A stretch of 64,000 bases of DNA from Chitinilyticum piscinae (GTDB lineage Bacteria > Pseudomonadota > Gammaproteobacteria > Burkholderiales > Chitinibacteraceae), in NCBI RefSeq assembly GCF_015223195.1, contig NZ_JADFUA010000010.1:1-64000 (forward strand), in the 5' to 3' direction. Positions 45,704 to 59,237 of this stretch are shown piece by piece (the stretch's first letter is position 1; each line of letters opens with the position of its first letter). A program made the position numbers and the translations under genes. A model generated the notes under the pieces. The model was not told the DNA's origin and made no database searches. It saw only the letters and a program-made list of their open reading frames with translations.

Positions 45704-45916
45704 CTACTGCCGCACAATCCGCACCAGCGCCGTCCCATCTGCCTGCTCGGTGGTATCCCAGCAGCACGGCCGCAATGTCAGATGATCGAACAAGGGGTAT
45801 GGCACATGCGGCAGGCGGAATGTGGCGACTTCATCGGGCTCGGCAGCATCCAGCCAGACCAGAATCCGTTCCAGCGGTTCGGGAGGCGCAAGCCCGCACA
45901 GGTCGGTGACATTCAT
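45704..45916 (-). CDS. DUF2249 small protein
   Basis: 70 aa. GLAPPEPLERILVWLD followed by PYPLFDHLTLRPCCWD matches DUF2249, a small TusA-like fold found next to hemerythrin and NO-response genes. The ATG at 45916 has AGGAGCT and overlaps the hemerythrin stop by 4 nt. Two adjacent Cys may be functional. The role is unknown. Confidence 0.8.
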   Translation of the reverse strand: MNVTDLCGLAPPEPLERILVWLDAAEPDEVATFRLPHVPYPLFDHLTLRPCCWDTTEQADGTALVRIVRQ

Positions 45917-46326
45917 GGCAGCTCCTGCAGACAATCCGGAACGGTGCGATCACACATCGGGTAGAGGATGTTCTCTTCCTTGAGATTGTGCTGCTGCAGC
46001 AGGATCAGCAGTGTTTCACAGCAGCCGGCAAAGTCATCGGCATCCCGCGCAGCAAGCGCCTCGCCCAGCCCAGCCATCAGACTGCGTGCCTCGGCGTGCT
46101 CCATGCGCATGACCTGAGTCGGGCCACCGCTCATGCCGGTCGCCGCCTCGAAAGCAGGAAAGAGCGACTCCTCTTCCAGCCGGAAATGCGCCTCGGTGTC
46201 ACTGATAAAGGATTGCGTCACACTGGCACAGGCAGCCCAGTCCCGGCGCCGGGCAGCAGCTTCCGCGCTGGCCAGCAGGCTGTCGCAGTCGCGATGCTGT
46301 TGCTGCAATACGGCAGTAATGGTCAT
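45913..46326 (-). CDS. Hemerythrin HHE-domain protein
   Basis: 137 aa, a four-helix bundle with His and Glu in the diiron pattern: QQQHRDCD, EAHFRLEEESLFP, MRMEHAEA and LLQQHNLKEENILYP. Such proteins bind oxygen or NO, or help repair iron centres. GGAGG precedes the ATG. A near-consensus FNR-type operator is centred 67 nt upstream of the start, so it is probably induced at low oxygen or by NO. It is the first gene of a three-gene operon. Confidence 0.88.
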   Translation of the reverse strand: MTITAVLQQQHRDCDSLLASAEAAARRRDWAACASVTQSFISDTEAHFRLEEESLFPAFEAATGMSGGPTQVMRMEHAEARSLMAGLGEALAARDADDFAGCCETLLILLQQHNLKEENILYPMCDRTVPDCLQELP

Positions 46327-46383
46327 GGAGCCTCCGGTATGACGATCAGCAAAAGCTCAAGGTAGCGCCAGAGCTGCCCGATC

Positions 46384-46403
46384 CGCTTGACGGGAATCAA
46401 GCG
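46384..46403 (-). promoter_or_regulatory. FNR/Dnr-type operator
   Basis: CGCTTGA and TCAAGCG are perfect 7-bp arms with a 6-nt spacer. The core TTGAC-GGGA-ATCAA differs at one base from TTGAT-N4-ATCAA. Its centre is about 67 nt upstream of the hemerythrin ATG, so an activator-type start 41.5 nt away would leave a leader of about 26 nt. Confidence 0.72.
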
Positions 46404-46518
46404 CATGCGACAGCCCAGACAAGCCGGACCAGCAAGTTAGCAAGAGCGGTACAGCAGCCAGAGACGGAATCGATTAACGTGCCAGCATTCCGATTTGTCC
46501 CAGCCTGCAGGATTACGC

Positions 46519-47640
46519 ATGACTCCCCGCTTTCGCCCCCGCACCTACTGGTTTTTTGGCGCCGGCCTGCTCACGCTGGCCATCGGCAGCTGGCTGCTGC
46601 TGAAGCCGGCCACCAGCACCGCAACGGCCAGTGCACCTGTGGTGCGGCCACTGGAGCTGGCAGCCGCCGATCTCGCTCGTGTTACTCGGGGTCCGTTTGC
46701 CCGCTCGCTGACGCTGGCAGGCGAACTGCAAGCCGTACGCCAGACCGTGCTCAATGCGCAAATCGAAGGGGAAATCGAGCAAGTGCTGGTACGCGCCGGC
46801 GAGCCAGTCAAGGCCGGGCAACCGCTGGCGCGCTTTGCCACGCGCGACTTGGCGCAGAAGGTCGCGGTGCAGGAAGCCTTGCTGGCCAAAAGCCGCGAAC
46901 AGCTGCAGCAGCAGCAGAAGGTCGAGGCGCGCAACCGCCAGCTTCTGGAGCAGCGCTTCATCTCGCAGAACGCGTTCGACGCGACACAGAGCCAGTCGGC
47001 GGTCTTGCAGACCGAGCTCAAGGCCAGCATCGCCGAGCTGCAGCTAGCGCGACAGGCCTTGGGCTATGCCACCGTGAGCGCGCCCTTTGCCGGCATCGTG
47101 GCAGAACGCGCCATCGATCCGGGCCAGCATGTCGGGATGAATGCACGCCTCTTCAGCCTGGTCGACCTTGATGAACTGGAGCTGGCCCTACAGGTGCCGG
47201 TACGGGCGCTCGCCGCCATTCAGCCCGGCCAGACCGTACGCTTCACTGTCGAAGGCTTTGCCCAGTCTTTCACCGGCAAAGTCGCCCGTATCGCGCCGCA
47301 GGCCGATGCCAGCCGCAGCGTGCCGGTCTATGTGCGCGTCGACAACCGCAACGGCCCGCTCAAGGGTGGCATGTACGCGCAGGCACAGCTCGATCTGGCT
47401 GCCACCGCCGATGCGCTCAGCGTGCCGCAGGCCGCAGTGCGCGACGAGCAGGGCGCGACCGTCGTCTACGCCGTGGAAAACGGCAAGGTCATGCGCCGCA
47501 AGGTCGAAGTGATCGATAGCAACCCCTCAACCGGCATGGTGGCCATTGCCAGCGGCCCGGCGGCAGGGGCACTGGTGCTGCGTATTGCTCCGCCGGGACT
47601 TGGCGATGGCCAGACAGTGCACCTCCCCAAAGAGCACTAA
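46519..47640 (+). CDS. RND efflux periplasmic adaptor (membrane fusion protein)
   Basis: 373 aa. An N-terminal anchor helix (about 10-28) is followed by lipoyl halves around a coiled-coil hairpin (about 115-180, Gln/Glu-rich), then the beta-barrel and membrane-proximal domain. GEIEQVLVRAGEPVKAGQPLARF and VSAPFAGIVAERAIDPGQHV are HlyD/AcrA marks. It partners the RND transporter 70 nt downstream. No outer-membrane channel gene is nearby. The frame is open 24 nt upstream of the chosen ATG. Confidence 0.9.
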   Translation: MTPRFRPRTYWFFGAGLLTLAIGSWLLLKPATSTATASAPVVRPLELAAADLARVTRGPFARSLTLAGELQAVRQTVLNAQIEGEIEQVLVRAGEPVKAGQPLARFATRDLAQKVAVQEALLAKSREQLQQQQKVEARNRQLLEQRFISQNAFDATQSQSAVLQTELKASIAELQLARQALGYATVSAPFAGIVAERAIDPGQHVGMNARLFSLVDLDELELALQVPVRALAAIQPGQTVRFTVEGFAQSFTGKVARIAPQADASRSVPVYVRVDNRNGPLKGGMYAQAQLDLAATADALSVPQAAVRDEQGATVVYAVENGKVMRRKVEVIDSNPSTGMVAIASGPAAGALVLRIAPPGLGDGQTVHLPKEH

Positions 47641-47710
47641 ATACATCACGCCGTATTGCCGTACAGGCATTTATTAGTAATGCATAGCGGGATATACCCG
47701 GAGCTTTGCC

Positions 47711-50700
47711 ATGTGGTTTACCGAAGTCAGCCTGAAAAACCCGGTGTTTGCGACCATGATGATGCTGTCGCTGTTCGTGCTGGGGCTGTTTTCCCTGCAG
47801 CGTCTGCCGGTTGAAGAATTTCCCGATGTGAAATTCCCGGTGGTATTCGTGCAGACCAGTTATCCGGGGGCCGGGCCGGAGGTTGTGGAGTCCGAAGTCA
47901 CCCGCAAGGTCGAAGAAGCCATGAACACCGTAGGAGGCCTCACGCAGCTGTATTCGCACAGCTATGAAGGCGTATCGGTGGTCATCGCCGAATTCGATCT
48001 GAGCGTTGACCCGACCAAGGCCGTGCAGGATGTACGCGAGAAAATGGCCGGCGTAACGCCGCTGCTACGCCGCGAAGTCGAAACACCCGTCATTCAGCGC
48101 TATGACCCGACTGCGCGGCCGATCGTGTCGCTGGCCATCAGCAGTGACCGGCTGGGGGCGCGCGAGTTGACAACCCGCAGCGAACAGCTGATCAAGAAGC
48201 GCTATGAAACAGTCCGCGGCGTCGGGCGGGTCGAGCTCATCGGCGGTCGCAGCCGGGCGGTGGAAGTGCAGCTCAAGCCAGCCGAACTGGCCGCGCGCCA
48301 GCTCACGGCCACCGACATCATCAACACCATCAAGCTGGAAAATGCCGAGCTGCCAGTCGGCACGCTGGAATACCAGCAACAGGAGCGACTGGTTCAGATC
48401 CGCGGCCGGCTTAAAACTCCCACGGACTTTGGCAATCTGGTCGTCGCTCAGCGTCAGGGCAGCCCGGTGTACCTGCGCGATGTCGCCAGCGTACGTGACG
48501 GGCAGGCCGAACAGGAATCGCTGGCACTGGTGAACGGCAAGCCGGCACTCTCGCTGGATATCGTGAAAATTGACGGCGCGAATACGGTGCAGGTGAGCGA
48601 TGACGTGCGAGCCATGACCGACGAACTCAACAATGCGCTTGCCACCGAAGGAATCAGGATCACGGTATTGAACGACACCTCTACCGGTATCCGCAATTCG
48701 CTGAAAGACGTCCGCACGACCATGCTGGAAGGGGCCGCGCTGACCGTGCTGATCGTATTTCTGTTCCTTGGCTCGTGGCGTTCGACGGTGATTACCGGAC
48801 TGACGCTGCCCGTTGCGCTGATCGGTGCCTTCTGGGTGCTTAGCCTGGCCGGTTTCACCATCAATGTGATGACGATGATGGCGCTGTCGCTGTGCGTGGG
48901 GCTGCTGATCGACGATGCCATCGTGGTGCGCGAGAACATTGTCCGGCACGCCGCGATGGGTAAAAGCCACTTTCAGGCGGCCCTGGACGGCACCCGCGAG
49001 ATCGGCCTGGCCGTGCTGGCCACCACCTCGACCATCGTTGCCGTCTTCCTGCCGGTCGGCTTTATGGGCGGGATCATCGGCCAGTTTTTCCACCAGTTCG
49101 GCCTGACCGTATGTGCCGCCGTGCTGATTTCGATGTTCGTCTCGTTCACGCTGGATCCGATGCTCTCCTCGGTCTGGCCTGACCCGCATGTGCACGGCGG
49201 TAAGAGGCCACTGGGGCGCCTGCTGGACTGGTTCGAGGACGGCATGGACAAGGCCGGGAAACTGTACAGCAGGGTCATTGCCTGGAGTCTGGCGCACCGC
49301 AAGAGTGTGCTGGCCATCGGGCTGGGCAGCCTGGTCGCCGCCTTCATGCTGGCGCGCTTCATCGGCAGCGAATTCGTTCCGAAATCCGATCTCTCTCGGC
49401 TGGCCATCAACTACAGCGTGCCCGTGGGCTCGGCACTGGATTACACCGCCGAGAAAACCCGCCAGATTGACGCGGCCATGCGCGAGTTTCCGGAAGTGAT
49501 CCAGACTTATGCCACCCTGAATGCTGGTGAAGGCGGCAGCAAACACGACGGACGCTTGACACTGATCCTGAAGCCCCGCAAGGAACGTGAGCGGTCGCAA
49601 GCCGAACTGATTCCACTTCTGCGTGAACGGCTTTCCCGGATTGCCGGCGTCACCATCAGTGATATCAGCAGCCTGGGAGGTGGTGGGCCGGACCAGAAAC
49701 CGATCGCGATCTCGCTGCAGGGCAGCGATCTGAAAGAGCTGGAACGACTGAGTCTGGATTTTGCAGACAAGCTGGCCAGGATTCCCGGCGTCGTCGATGT
49801 GGAGTCAACCCAGAAGCCAGGCAAGCCTGCGCTCAATGTCGAGATCGATCGTCCGCTCGCGGCAGATCTTGGCCTCTCTCTCACCAGCATCGGTAACGCC
49901 CTGCGCCCACTGGTCGCCGGGGAAAAGGCGACGACCTGGCAAGCGCCGGATGGCGAAAACTACGACGTGATCGTGCGCCTGCCTGCCGACGCCCGCCAGA
50001 CCGGAAATCAGCTGGAAAGCATCTATCTGCCTTCCTCCCGCACGGATGCGAACGGCAAGCCCGTGCTCGTTCCCCTCTCCAGCGTGGCCGAGCTGAAAAG
50101 CAATGTGAGCCCGGTGCAGGTGAACCGCCGTGCCATGCAGCGCGAAGTGTGGATCACCGCCAACGCGAGCGGCCGGACGACCGGTGAAATCCAGGCGGAC
50201 ATCCAGAAGCTGAAAAATAGCTTCAAGCTGCCTCCGGGCTATCGTTTCGACGAACAGGGCGATGCCAAGGACATGGCCGAATCCGCCAGCTACGCAGTTG
50301 CCGCATTGGCGCTGGGCGTGATCTTCATTTACATGATTCTGGCCTCCCAATTCGGCAGCTTCCTGCAACCCCTGGCCATCATGACCTCGCTACCCCTGTC
50401 GATCATAGGCGTGCTGCTGGCATTGCTGCTGTGGCGCAGTACGATGAACATCTTTTCGGTCATCGGCATCATCATGCTGATGGGGCTGGTCACCAAAAAT
50501 GCCATTCTGCTGGTCGATTTCGTAAACCACCTGCGCCAGCAAGGCTACCAGCGCGCAGCCGCGATTGCCGAGGCCGGCCGGGTACGTTTGCGCCCGATCC
50601 TGATGACCACGGCGGCAATGGTAGTCGGCATGTTGCCACTCGCACTGGCGATTGGTGAAGGTGCCGAAGCACGGGCGCCGATGGCTCATGCCATTATCGG

Positions 50701-50827
50701 CGGCCTGATCACCTCGACACTGCTGACGCTGGTGGTCGTACCGGTCGTGTTCACCTACCTGGATGATCTTGGCTGCTGGCTGCTGCGCCGCTGGCGCAAG
50801 GATTCATCAGTACCGAGGGTATCCTGA
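47711..50827 (+). CDS. RND-family inner-membrane efflux transporter
   Basis: 1038 aa, the normal length for AcrB/MexB-type pumps. [19 protein letters not shown] starts helix 1. The proton-relay pair is in [17 protein letters not shown] (helix 4), and Lys/Thr sites lie in the late helices ([13 protein letters not shown]). Two large periplasmic domains follow helices 1 and 7. Sequence features fit the hydrophobe/amphiphile exporters; substrates cannot be inferred. It is driven by the proton gradient and paired with the adaptor upstream. ATATACCCGGAG lies shortly before the ATG. Confidence 0.94.
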   Translation: MWFTEVSLKNPVFATMMMLSLFVLGLFSLQRLPVEEFPDVKFPVVFVQTSYPGAGPEVVESEVTRKVEEAMNTVGGLTQLYSHSYEGVSVVIAEFDLSVDPTKAVQDVREKMAGVTPLLRREVETPVIQRYDPTARPIVSLAISSDRLGARELTTRSEQLIKKRYETVRGVGRVELIGGRSRAVEVQLKPAELAARQLTATDIINTIKLENAELPVGTLEYQQQERLVQIRGRLKTPTDFGNLVVAQRQGSPVYLRDVASVRDGQAEQESLALVNGKPALSLDIVKIDGANTVQVSDDVRAMTDELNNALATEGIRITVLNDTSTGIRNSLKDVRTTMLEGAALTVLIVFLFLGSWRSTVITGLTLPVALIGAFWVLSLAGFTINVMTMMALSLCVGLLIDDAIVVRENIVRHAAMGKSHFQAALDGTREIGLAVLATTSTIVAVFLPVGFMGGIIGQFFHQFGLTVCAAVLISMFVSFTLDPMLSSVWPDPHVHGGKRPLGRLLDWFEDGMDKAGKLYSRVIAWSLAHRKSVLAIGLGSLVAAFMLARFIGSEFVPKSDLSRLAINYSVPVGSALDYTAEKTRQIDAAMREFPEVIQTYATLNAGEGGSKHDGRLTLILKPRKERERSQAELIPLLRERLSRIAGVTISDISSLGGGGPDQKPIAISLQGSDLKELERLSLDFADKLARIPGVVDVESTQKPGKPALNVEIDRPLAADLGLSLTSIGNALRPLVAGEKATTWQAPDGENYDVIVRLPADARQTGNQLESIYLPSSRTDANGKPVLVPLSSVAELKSNVSPVQVNRRAMQREVWITANASGRTTGEIQADIQKLKNSFKLPPGYRFDEQGDAKDMAESASYAVAALALGVIFIYMILASQFGSFLQPLAIMTSLPLSIIGVLLALLLWRSTMNIFSVIGIIMLMGLVTKNAILLVDFVNHLRQQGYQRAAAIAEAGRVRLRPILMTTAAMVVGMLPLALAIGEGAEARAPMAHAIIGGLITSTLLTLVVVPVVFTYLDDLGCWLLRRWRKDSSVPRVS

Positions 50828-51001
50828 CCCAGCCACTACTATACAAGACACCTACGAGCATACCCGTAGGATAAAAATTGCAACCGGATTCATCTGGCGC
50901 CACGCACAACCTGCCCCTCTTCCTAAAGCCGGGGATGAATTGGCCGAAATTGCAGCTATGCTGAAACAGCAATCGCCGCAATATTTCGGAAGGAGCAGGA
51001 C

Positions 51002-52621
51002 ATGACGTTACGTCAGAAAGCGTGGGCACTCACCGGCCTGGTGTTCTTGGCATTGATTGGGGTAATGCTGATCGGGCTGTGGGTCATGCGTGACGCCAGC
51101 GATCAGGATAATCGCGCCCGCATCAAGCAGCTGATGAGCAGTACCTATCTGGGCATTGTCCAGCTGGAAGAAATGGCCGCGGCTGGCAAGTTGCCAGAAG
51201 ACCAGGCCAAGGCCATCGCAACCCAGATTCTGCGGGAAAACAAGTACCACAAGAGCGAATACGTTTATGTGGTGGACGATAAACTGAACTTTGTCGCAAC
51301 ACCGCTGGATCCCCAGCTGCACGGCACGTCCTTCAATGACTTCAAGGATGCACAAGGCAAAAGCGTGGGCGCCATTGCTTTGGAGGCACTGAAAAAGTCG
51401 GGCGGAGCCATGACCGAGTACGAATGGAACTCCAAGCGTGATGGTCAGGTCGTCGATCTGCTTTCCGTCGCCCAGAAGACGCCGCGCTGGGGCTGGATTG
51501 TCGGCAATGGCATCAGCATGGCCGAAGCCGATGCCCGCTTCTGGAGCAATGCGCGCTGGCAGGTACTGATCTGCCTGGCCGTAGCGGCAGTGGTCGGTGT
51601 ACTGCTGGTTGGTGCGGTGCATAGCATTCTGAAAAATCTGGGCGGCGAACCGGATGAAGTGCGCAGACTGGTTCTGCAAGTTGCGGACGGCAATCTGCAA
51701 ACTACGGAAGCGCTCAAGAGCGGCGATCCGAACAGCATCTATGGCTCGGTACTGCGAATGCGCGAATCACTGCGCACCGTACTCACACAGTTGGCCAGTG
51801 CGGTACAAACGCTGCACAACACCAGCAATGACATTGTCAACAGCGCACAGAGCAGCAACCATCTGATCGAAGCACAAAGCGACGCAGCCAACCGGATTGC
51901 CCGGACTGCCGAACATTTTGCCGAGCAGACCCAGATGGGGGCCGAACAGGCTCAGACCGCCCGCTCGCAGAGCGAGTCGGCCACCGGCATTTCTGCCCAA
52001 GGACAGACCGTCATTACGTCTGCTGTGAAACGGCTAACCGAAACAGAACAGGCTGTCGGCGAAACGCAGAACGGCATCGATGAACTGGCTCAGCGTGTCA
52101 CCAGTATTTCTGCGGTCATTGCCGTGATCCGCGATGTTGCTGACCAGACCAATCTGCTGGCACTCAATGCCGCCATCGAAGCAGCCCGCGCCGGTGAACA
52201 GGGACGCGGCTTTGCGGTGGTGGCCGACGAAGTTCGCAAACTGGCCGAGCGCACCAGTACTGCCACCCAGGAAATCGGCCAGACCATCAATGCCGTGCAG
52301 AACAGCAGCCAGAATGCCAAATCACGCATGGATGAAATGGTGACCCAGCTGAAAGAAGCCATTCGCCAAGCCAAGGAAGGGGGCGAGGCCGTGAAGGCCA
52401 TCCGCCATGAAACGGAAGCAACCGCACACGTCGTCGGGGAAATCGGGCAGGCATTGAGCGCCCAGGTGGAAGCGGCTCACACCATCCGCAATGATGTCGA
52501 CGAGGTAGCCCGCTCCTCCAGCGGCACGCTGGCAGCGGCACAGGGAACCGTCAGTGCGGCACGCTCGATCAAGGGAGTATCCGAGCAACTGGAAACTCTG
52601 GTGAAACGCTTTAAGATCTGA
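51002..52621 (+). CDS. Methyl-accepting chemotaxis protein with sCache sensor
   Basis: 539 aa with AAGGAG in front. A helix at 8-30, a periplasmic single Cache domain (about 35-185, with [22 protein letters not shown] and [11 protein letters not shown]), a helix at 190-212, HAMP, and a long signalling coiled coil. The hairpin tip [38 protein letters not shown] is the universal CheA/CheW contact. Single Cache receptors often bind small carboxylates, but the ligand is not predictable here. A bidirectional terminator follows. Confidence 0.94.
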   Translation: MTLRQKAWALTGLVFLALIGVMLIGLWVMRDASDQDNRARIKQLMSSTYLGIVQLEEMAAAGKLPEDQAKAIATQILRENKYHKSEYVYVVDDKLNFVATPLDPQLHGTSFNDFKDAQGKSVGAIALEALKKSGGAMTEYEWNSKRDGQVVDLLSVAQKTPRWGWIVGNGISMAEADARFWSNARWQVLICLAVAAVVGVLLVGAVHSILKNLGGEPDEVRRLVLQVADGNLQTTEALKSGDPNSIYGSVLRMRESLRTVLTQLASAVQTLHNTSNDIVNSAQSSNHLIEAQSDAANRIARTAEHFAEQTQMGAEQAQTARSQSESATGISAQGQTVITSAVKRLTETEQAVGETQNGIDELAQRVTSISAVIAVIRDVADQTNLLALNAAIEAARAGEQGRGFAVVADEVRKLAERTSTATQEIGQTINAVQNSSQNAKSRMDEMVTQLKEAIRQAKEGGEAVKAIRHETEATAHVVGEIGQALSAQVEAAHTIRNDVDEVARSSSGTLAAAQGTVSAARSIKGVSEQLETLVKRFKI

Positions 52622-52634
52622 TTTATCACACAAC

Positions 52635-52662
52635 AAAAAACCCCGGCTTGCCGGGGTTTTTT
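52635..52662. terminator. Bidirectional intrinsic terminator
   Basis: AAAAAACCCCGGC (52635-52647) pairs with GCCGGGGTTTTTT (52650-52662) over 2 nt. With A-runs and T-runs on both sides it serves both convergent genes. Confidence 0.92.
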
Positions 52663-52673
52663 GCCCCTGAGGT

Positions 52674-53789
52674 TTACTTTTCCGCCTCGTCACCAGCCTC
52701 GGGGACCTTCAGCATGGTCGCGCCAGCCGGGATCGGGTCTGTAATCCCGTCGAACAACCAGCCCTTGGTTAGCGCATAGAACACCGCCAGCATGGTTGGC
52801 CCCAGAAAGACCCCGAGCACGCCCATCGATGCTGCGCCCCCCAGGACACCGAACATGATCAGCACAAACGGCAGATCGCTGTTTTTGCCAATCAGCAATG
52901 GCTTGACCACATTGTCGGCACTGCCAACGAGCCCCACCATCCAGACCGCGATAAAGATGGCCCAGCCACTGGAACCATTGTGGTACATCCATGCTGCCAC
53001 CGGTAACCCCAGCAAGGAGGGTCCACCTGGCAAAACAGACAGGAAGCAGCTGGCAAAGCCGAATGTGGCCGCATTGGGCACCCCGGCGATCAGATAGCCA
53101 ACATAGGCTAGCGCCCCCTGTACCAGCGCGGTACCGACAAAGCCATTCACCACACCGCGAATCGATGAACCGGCAATCCCCAGCAACTCATCGCCACGCG
53201 TGCCTGCAATCTTGACCATCAGCGCACGCAACCACCGCAGGACATGCTCGCCTTCAAGATAGAAAACCAGCGCAATCAGCAGGCTGAGTGTCAGTTCAAG
53301 CACGCCACGCCCCAGCGCAGCCAGCAGGCTCAGCAAAAAGGACGCGACAGGGGATGCGTACTCCTTCACCTTGGCCATCAACTCCGGATCGCCCTGCCCC
53401 AGCAACTGCCAGTGGCGCTGGATTGGCTGGCCGACCCACGGCAGATTAGCCAGCCAGTTCGGGAGCTCAGGCCAGCCATGCGAGAAGGCATCCCGCAAGC
53501 GAACCACCAGCGCACCGGCCTGCTCGACAAACTGGCTACCACCGATGACCAGAGGCATCAGCAGCAAACAGGACAGCGCCAATAACATCAGCAAACCGGC
53601 AATCAATCCGTTCCCACGGCAGTACCCGCGCAGCAAAACAAATGGTCGCCAGGTTACCAGTACCAGAATGGCTGCCCAGATAATGGCGCCAATAAATGGA
53701 CGCATTACCTGCCAGGCCATCATGAAGATGGCAAGAATCGCACACAGGCCCAGAGCCGGTGTGATGAGGTCAGACGTTCTAATCCGCAT
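52674..53789 (-). CDS. AI-2E/PerM-family membrane protein
   Basis: 371 aa with about seven hydrophobic segments and an amphipathic region in the middle. GFASCFLSVLPGGPSLLGLPVAAW and MFGVLGGAASMGVLGVFLGPTMLAVFYAL are the AI-2E (UPF0118/YdgG-YhhQ type) family marks. Some members export autoinducer-2, others act as Na+/H+ antiporters or have no assigned function, so no substrate is claimed. It is convergent with the chemoreceptor. Confidence 0.85.
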   Translation of the reverse strand: MRIRTSDLITPALGLCAILAIFMMAWQVMRPFIGAIIWAAILVLVTWRPFVLLRGYCRGNGLIAGLLMLLALSCLLLMPLVIGGSQFVEQAGALVVRLRDAFSHGWPELPNWLANLPWVGQPIQRHWQLLGQGDPELMAKVKEYASPVASFLLSLLAALGRGVLELTLSLLIALVFYLEGEHVLRWLRALMVKIAGTRGDELLGIAGSSIRGVVNGFVGTALVQGALAYVGYLIAGVPNAATFGFASCFLSVLPGGPSLLGLPVAAWMYHNGSSGWAIFIAVWMVGLVGSADNVVKPLLIGKNSDLPFVLIMFGVLGGAASMGVLGVFLGPTMLAVFYALTKGWLFDGITDPIPAGATMLKVPEAGDEAEK

Positions 53790-53890
53790 GCTTTCATCCC
53801 GAGGAAAACTTTCCCGCGAGCATAGCGGAAACGGCTGACTGATGCCGCAATAAAACCTTTTGCGCAGACTTGCCGCAACACGGTCCGTAC

Positions 53891-54193
53891 TTAGTGGGTG
53901 CGATGACCGGCCAGCCGTCGCGCCCTGACGGCCATTTCACCGATTACCGATGCCACCTGGCGCCGAACAGCCAGTGACTCCACCGAACAGAAATAGCGAC
54001 TCAGGATGTCGTGGGTATCGCGTACCAGCAAAAACAGGATTTCCTTCTCCAGTGGAGAAGCTACAGGCAGATAGTCATGAATTTCAGCAACGATCTGATC
54101 CGCCAGCTCATCTGGCTGGCGCGCCTCCGCCGTCAGAATACGGTCAAACAGGCGAATACCGATCACTCCCATACCGAGCAACTGCAGCGACAT
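53891..54193 (-). CDS. Small hypothetical protein
   Basis: 100 aa with a strong AGGAGAGG ribosome binding site. Predicted all-helical and soluble; it carries LEKEILFLLVRDTHDILSRYF and a basic C-terminus. I do not recognise a family. It is divergent from glmS across 167 nt and 101 nt from the AI-2E-family gene. Confidence 0.65.
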   Translation of the reverse strand: MSLQLLGMGVIGIRLFDRILTAEARQPDELADQIVAEIHDYLPVASPLEKEILFLLVRDTHDILSRYFCSVESLAVRRQVASVIGEMAVRARRLAGHRTH

Positions 54194-54360
54194 GATCCTC
54201 TCCTGTATTCCGATATTACCAATCTAGAAAGCGCAGGCTCATCCGCCATCACCGTCCGTCGAGTGGCGTGGGGCAATGCCTTAGGGGGGATGATTTATCG
54301 CACTGCAACATAAGAGCACGTATAAATCAGGAATAACCACCAGAATGGAGATACCCTGTC

Positions 54361-56181
54361 ATGTGCGGAATTGTTGGCGTACTGTCCAACCGGAATGTCG
54401 TACCGATGCTACTGACCGGACTGGAACTGCTGGAATACCGTGGGTATGACTCAAGCGGGATCGGCCTGCTGGACGAGCATGGCCTCAAGCGTATCCGCGT
54501 CAAGGGCCGGGTAGCCGAACTGGCGCAGGCCAGCCGTGATGCCAGCGCCCAGATCGGTATTGCCCATACCCGCTGGGCCACGCACGGTGAACCCAGCGAA
54601 GCCAATGCCCACCCGCATCTGGGCGGCAGCAGCGTGCTGGTCGTACATAACGGCATCATCGAGAATCACGCTCTTCTAAGAGCCCAGCTGACGGCCGAAG
54701 GCTACCAGTTCAGCTCCCAAACCGACACCGAGGTCGTCGCACACCTCATTGACGCCGAAATGCAGCGCGGCCACGACCTCTTTGCGGCCGTCTTCGCCAC
54801 CGTGCGCCAGCTCGAAGGTGCCTTCGCGCTGGGCATCGCCAGCTCCAAGGCCCCTGATACGCTGATCTGCGTGCGCCGCGGTAGCCCACTGGTACTGGGC
54901 AGCGGCTTTCAGGAGCATTTCTTCGCTTCGGATATCGCCGCCCTGTTGCCCTTTACCCAACGAATCAGCTACCTAGAGGAAAACGATATCGCAGTACTGA
55001 ACCGTGATGGCATAAGGGTTTTCAATGGAGATGGCCACCCTGTCGAGCGTCCCAGCCGTACACTGGATATCAGCCCTGAGTCGACCGAATTGGGCCATTA
55101 CCGCCATTACATGCAGAAAGAAATTGCAGAGCAGCCAGCGGCACTGGCCAGCACGCTTGAGCGGGCGCTGCAGCTGGGCTTCCAGCCCGGACTATTCGGC
55201 CCGCAGGCCGAAGCGATATTCGCGTCGGTTACGCACATCCGCATTCTGGCCTGCGGTTCGAGCTATCACGCCGGACTGGTTGCCAAATACTGGATCGAAG
55301 AAATGACCGAATTGCCAGTCAGCGTCGACATCGCCAGTGAATACCGCTATCGCCTGGCCCGCGAACCAGCCAATACCCTGATCGTCGCCATCTCGCAATC
55401 TGGTGAAACGGCCGATCTGCTGGCCGCAGTCAGGGCATCACGCGAACGCGGCAATGTTGCCGTATTGGCCATCTGCAACGTGCCGCACTCCTCACTAACC
55501 CGCGAAGCCGAACTGGTGGCGCTCACCTACGCCGGCATTGAAATCGGCGTTGCCTCGACCAAGGCCTTCACCACCCAGCTGGGGTTGCTCTTTACACTCG
55601 CCGCAACGCTGGCACAACAGCAGCTGAGCGCCCCCCCAGAGAAGATGGCAGAGTATCGCCACCAGGCTCTGGTCCTACCGAAGCTTTGCGCAGATACCCT
55701 AGCCATGGAGCAAGAACTGGCGCAGTGGGCGCATGAACTCAGCCATGCCGGGAATGCCCTCTTTCTGGGACGGCACCAGCTATATCCGATCGCACTGGAA
55801 GGCGCGCTCAAGCTCAAGGAAATTGCCTACATCCATGCCGAAGGCTACGCCGCAGGGGAGCTGAAACACGGGCCACTTGCCCTGGTGGATGAACACATGC
55901 CGGTGATCGTCTGCATGCGCAATGACCGCCTTGCCGACAAGGTGCTGAGTAATTTGCGTGAGGTTGAGGCTCGGGGCGGCCAAATCTATCTGCTCGGGGA
56001 AGCCGGTTGTGCAGCCCAGGCCCCGTTTGCCCACCGCAGTCTTGAGCTGCCCGCCTGCGGCGAGCTTGCTCCCATCCTGATGACCATTCCGTTACAGTTG
56101 CTGGCCTATCACACGGCCTGCCGCAAAGGCACGGATGTCGACAAACCGCGCAACCTCGCCAAAAGCGTCACGGTCGAATGA
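54361..56181 (+). CDS. glmS: Glucosamine-6-phosphate synthase (isomerising)
   Basis: 606 aa. It makes glucosamine-6-phosphate from fructose-6-phosphate and glutamine, feeding cell-wall amino sugars. Cys2 after Met is the glutaminase nucleophile (MCGIVGVL), with HTRWATHG and HNGIIENH. The two SIS domains have CGSSYHAGLVAKYWIEE and ASTKAFTTQ, and it ends NLAKSVTVE. No glmS ribozyme is seen; the 167-nt upstream gap is short, with GGAG and ATACCC just before the ATG. It is followed by a strong terminator. Confidence 0.97.
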   Translation: MCGIVGVLSNRNVVPMLLTGLELLEYRGYDSSGIGLLDEHGLKRIRVKGRVAELAQASRDASAQIGIAHTRWATHGEPSEANAHPHLGGSSVLVVHNGIIENHALLRAQLTAEGYQFSSQTDTEVVAHLIDAEMQRGHDLFAAVFATVRQLEGAFALGIASSKAPDTLICVRRGSPLVLGSGFQEHFFASDIAALLPFTQRISYLEENDIAVLNRDGIRVFNGDGHPVERPSRTLDISPESTELGHYRHYMQKEIAEQPAALASTLERALQLGFQPGLFGPQAEAIFASVTHIRILACGSSYHAGLVAKYWIEEMTELPVSVDIASEYRYRLAREPANTLIVAISQSGETADLLAAVRASRERGNVAVLAICNVPHSSLTREAELVALTYAGIEIGVASTKAFTTQLGLLFTLAATLAQQQLSAPPEKMAEYRHQALVLPKLCADTLAMEQELAQWAHELSHAGNALFLGRHQLYPIALEGALKLKEIAYIHAEGYAAGELKHGPLALVDEHMPVIVCMRNDRLADKVLSNLREVEARGGQIYLLGEAGCAAQAPFAHRSLELPACGELAPILMTIPLQLLAYHTACRKGTDVDKPRNLAKSVTVE

Positions 56182-56212
56182 AAATCCGCCACCTGAAAAG
56201 GTGGCGGATTTT
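56181..56212 (+). terminator. Intrinsic terminator between glmS and katG
   Basis: AAAATCCGCCACCT (56181-56194) pairs with AGGTGGCGGATTTT (56199-56212) over GAAA. The stem is flanked by A- and T-runs, so it can serve both converging genes. It begins on the last base of the glmS stop. Confidence 0.9.
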
Positions 56213-56230
56213 ACAGGGATGCCATCGAAC

Positions 56231-59237
<3,007 letters not shown>

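Noticed and set aside
48065-49600. A 511-codon minus-strand frame opposite the RND transporter
   Set aside because: The plus-strand frame is a full-length RND protein; the antisense frame is His/Gln/Arg-rich as expected from a mirrored GC-rich gene.
54194-54360. Possible glmS ribozyme upstream of glmS
   Set aside because: The 167-nt gap shows none of the conserved ribozyme core, and such ribozymes are mainly found in Gram-positive bacteria.
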